Below the pieces are notes generated by a model. That model was given only the letters and a program-made list of their open reading frames with translations, searched no databases and was not told where the DNA came from. Positions 63,661-64,000 of a stretch of DNA of 64,000 nt are shown piece after piece; position 1 is the stretch's first letter; every line of letters begins with the position of its first letter. A program made the translations under genes and the position numbers. Source of the DNA: Aedes albopictus (taxonomy: Eukaryota; Arthropoda; Insecta; Diptera; Culicidae); contig NC_085138.1 of the NCBI RefSeq assembly GCF_035046485.1, positions 275,199,694 to 275,263,693 of the forward strand, given 5' to 3'.

Positions 63661-64000
63661 TCAATTCTTTGGAACATTTATGCATATAACTTTATTGTGT
63701 ATGCTCATTGCTTTTGAACCTACCATACATACCATGGTGATAAAGTAATACGACATGCACTATACAAAGGACACGGAGTATACCACAATAGATCAAATAT
63801 TGGTCGCAGTGGTTATGTCCCGAACAGAGAAAAAAACCATACATATTTTTGGAGACAAACGATTTCGATCGTAACAAGCTAGCGAGATTTGTATGGTTTA
63901 TTCGTTATTTAGCAAGAATTACAAATATATGCCAAACACTCTCAGCCTTTTATCGAAAACTCAGTTAAATGCAGTTTTTATATATTTTGGTACATTTTGT
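63661..64000. other. Unassigned sequence at the right edge
   Basis: AT-rich DNA with no recognised feature; the 61-codon minus-strand frame at 63692-63877 has no motif. Confidence 0.35.

Noticed and set aside
1..64000. CRISPR array or bacterial operon
   Set aside because: No regularly spaced identical repeats with unique spacers and no bacterial gene layout; repeats here are eukaryotic minisatellite, satellite and transposons.

Overview
This window looks like a repeat-saturated stretch of a culicine mosquito nuclear genome, most likely Aedes. The evidence is its content: a LOA-clade non-LTR element of the Lian type, an RTE-clade element of the JAM1 type, an R1-clade two-ORF element, a 5'-truncated RNase H-bearing element probably of the I clade, tRNA-derived SINEs, many TA-flanked inverted-repeat elements (MITEs), and large degenerate arrays of a 24-bp GGAATYCC-type minisatellite. 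No conventional host gene is certain; a few short open frames (around 5739-5900, 20079-20366 and 40275-40406, plus 22937-23275) are listed at low confidence.

Layout. 1-450: minisatellite. 720-1180: GAAACGCCC minisatellite. 1180-2510: decayed minus-strand LINE with a small MITE inside. 2510-6950: unassigned AT-rich DNA with one MITE and one possible exon. 7049-15415: a large TA-flanked inverted-repeat element that has received a full-length Lian-like retrotransposon (about 7581-12086, minus strand) and two palindromic elements; R1 relics lie on both sides. 16211-19558: a 109-bp MITE split by a full-length RTE/JAM1-like element that has a 14-bp target-site duplication. 21410-22328: TA-flanked element with repeated GGGGTAAARTGGACA motifs. 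22343-28797: a pair of about 75-110-bp inverted repeats 6.4 kb apart, enclosing a SINE, a GC-rich segment and a 3.7-kb minisatellite. 29407-30274 and 38399-39265: two near-identical 868-bp TA-flanked elements in opposite orientation, built around repeats of CACGGTGAATGG. 31228-33241: truncated I-like LINE with a 14-bp duplication. 33420-33860: the GAAACGCCC minisatellite again. 35010-38040: a duplicated cassette with promoter-like signals and short hairpins, itself hit by two MITEs. 41500-44316: foldback element. 45318-50865: full-length R1-clade element with both ORFs intact. 52186-55900: satellite DNA in two oppositely oriented blocks, one of about 152-bp monomers and one of a 300-bp two-monomer unit, with several insertions. 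56162-56614: SINE with a 13-bp duplication. 57212-58222: MITE and foldback with a hairpin-rich core. 59850-63660: minisatellite with a near-perfect palindrome and an internal duplication of about 1 kb.

The genes are almost all those of selfish elements. LINE proteins nick DNA with an AP-like endonuclease and reverse-transcribe their own RNA at the nick; SINEs presumably borrow that machinery; the MITEs and foldbacks carry no ORF and depend on transposases encoded elsewhere. The insertion order can be read from nesting. The observation I rate highest is that the 5' untranslated leaders of the Lian-like and the R1-like elements, which belong to different clades, share a block of about 150-200 nt that includes a hairpin with an apparent compensatory base-pair change.
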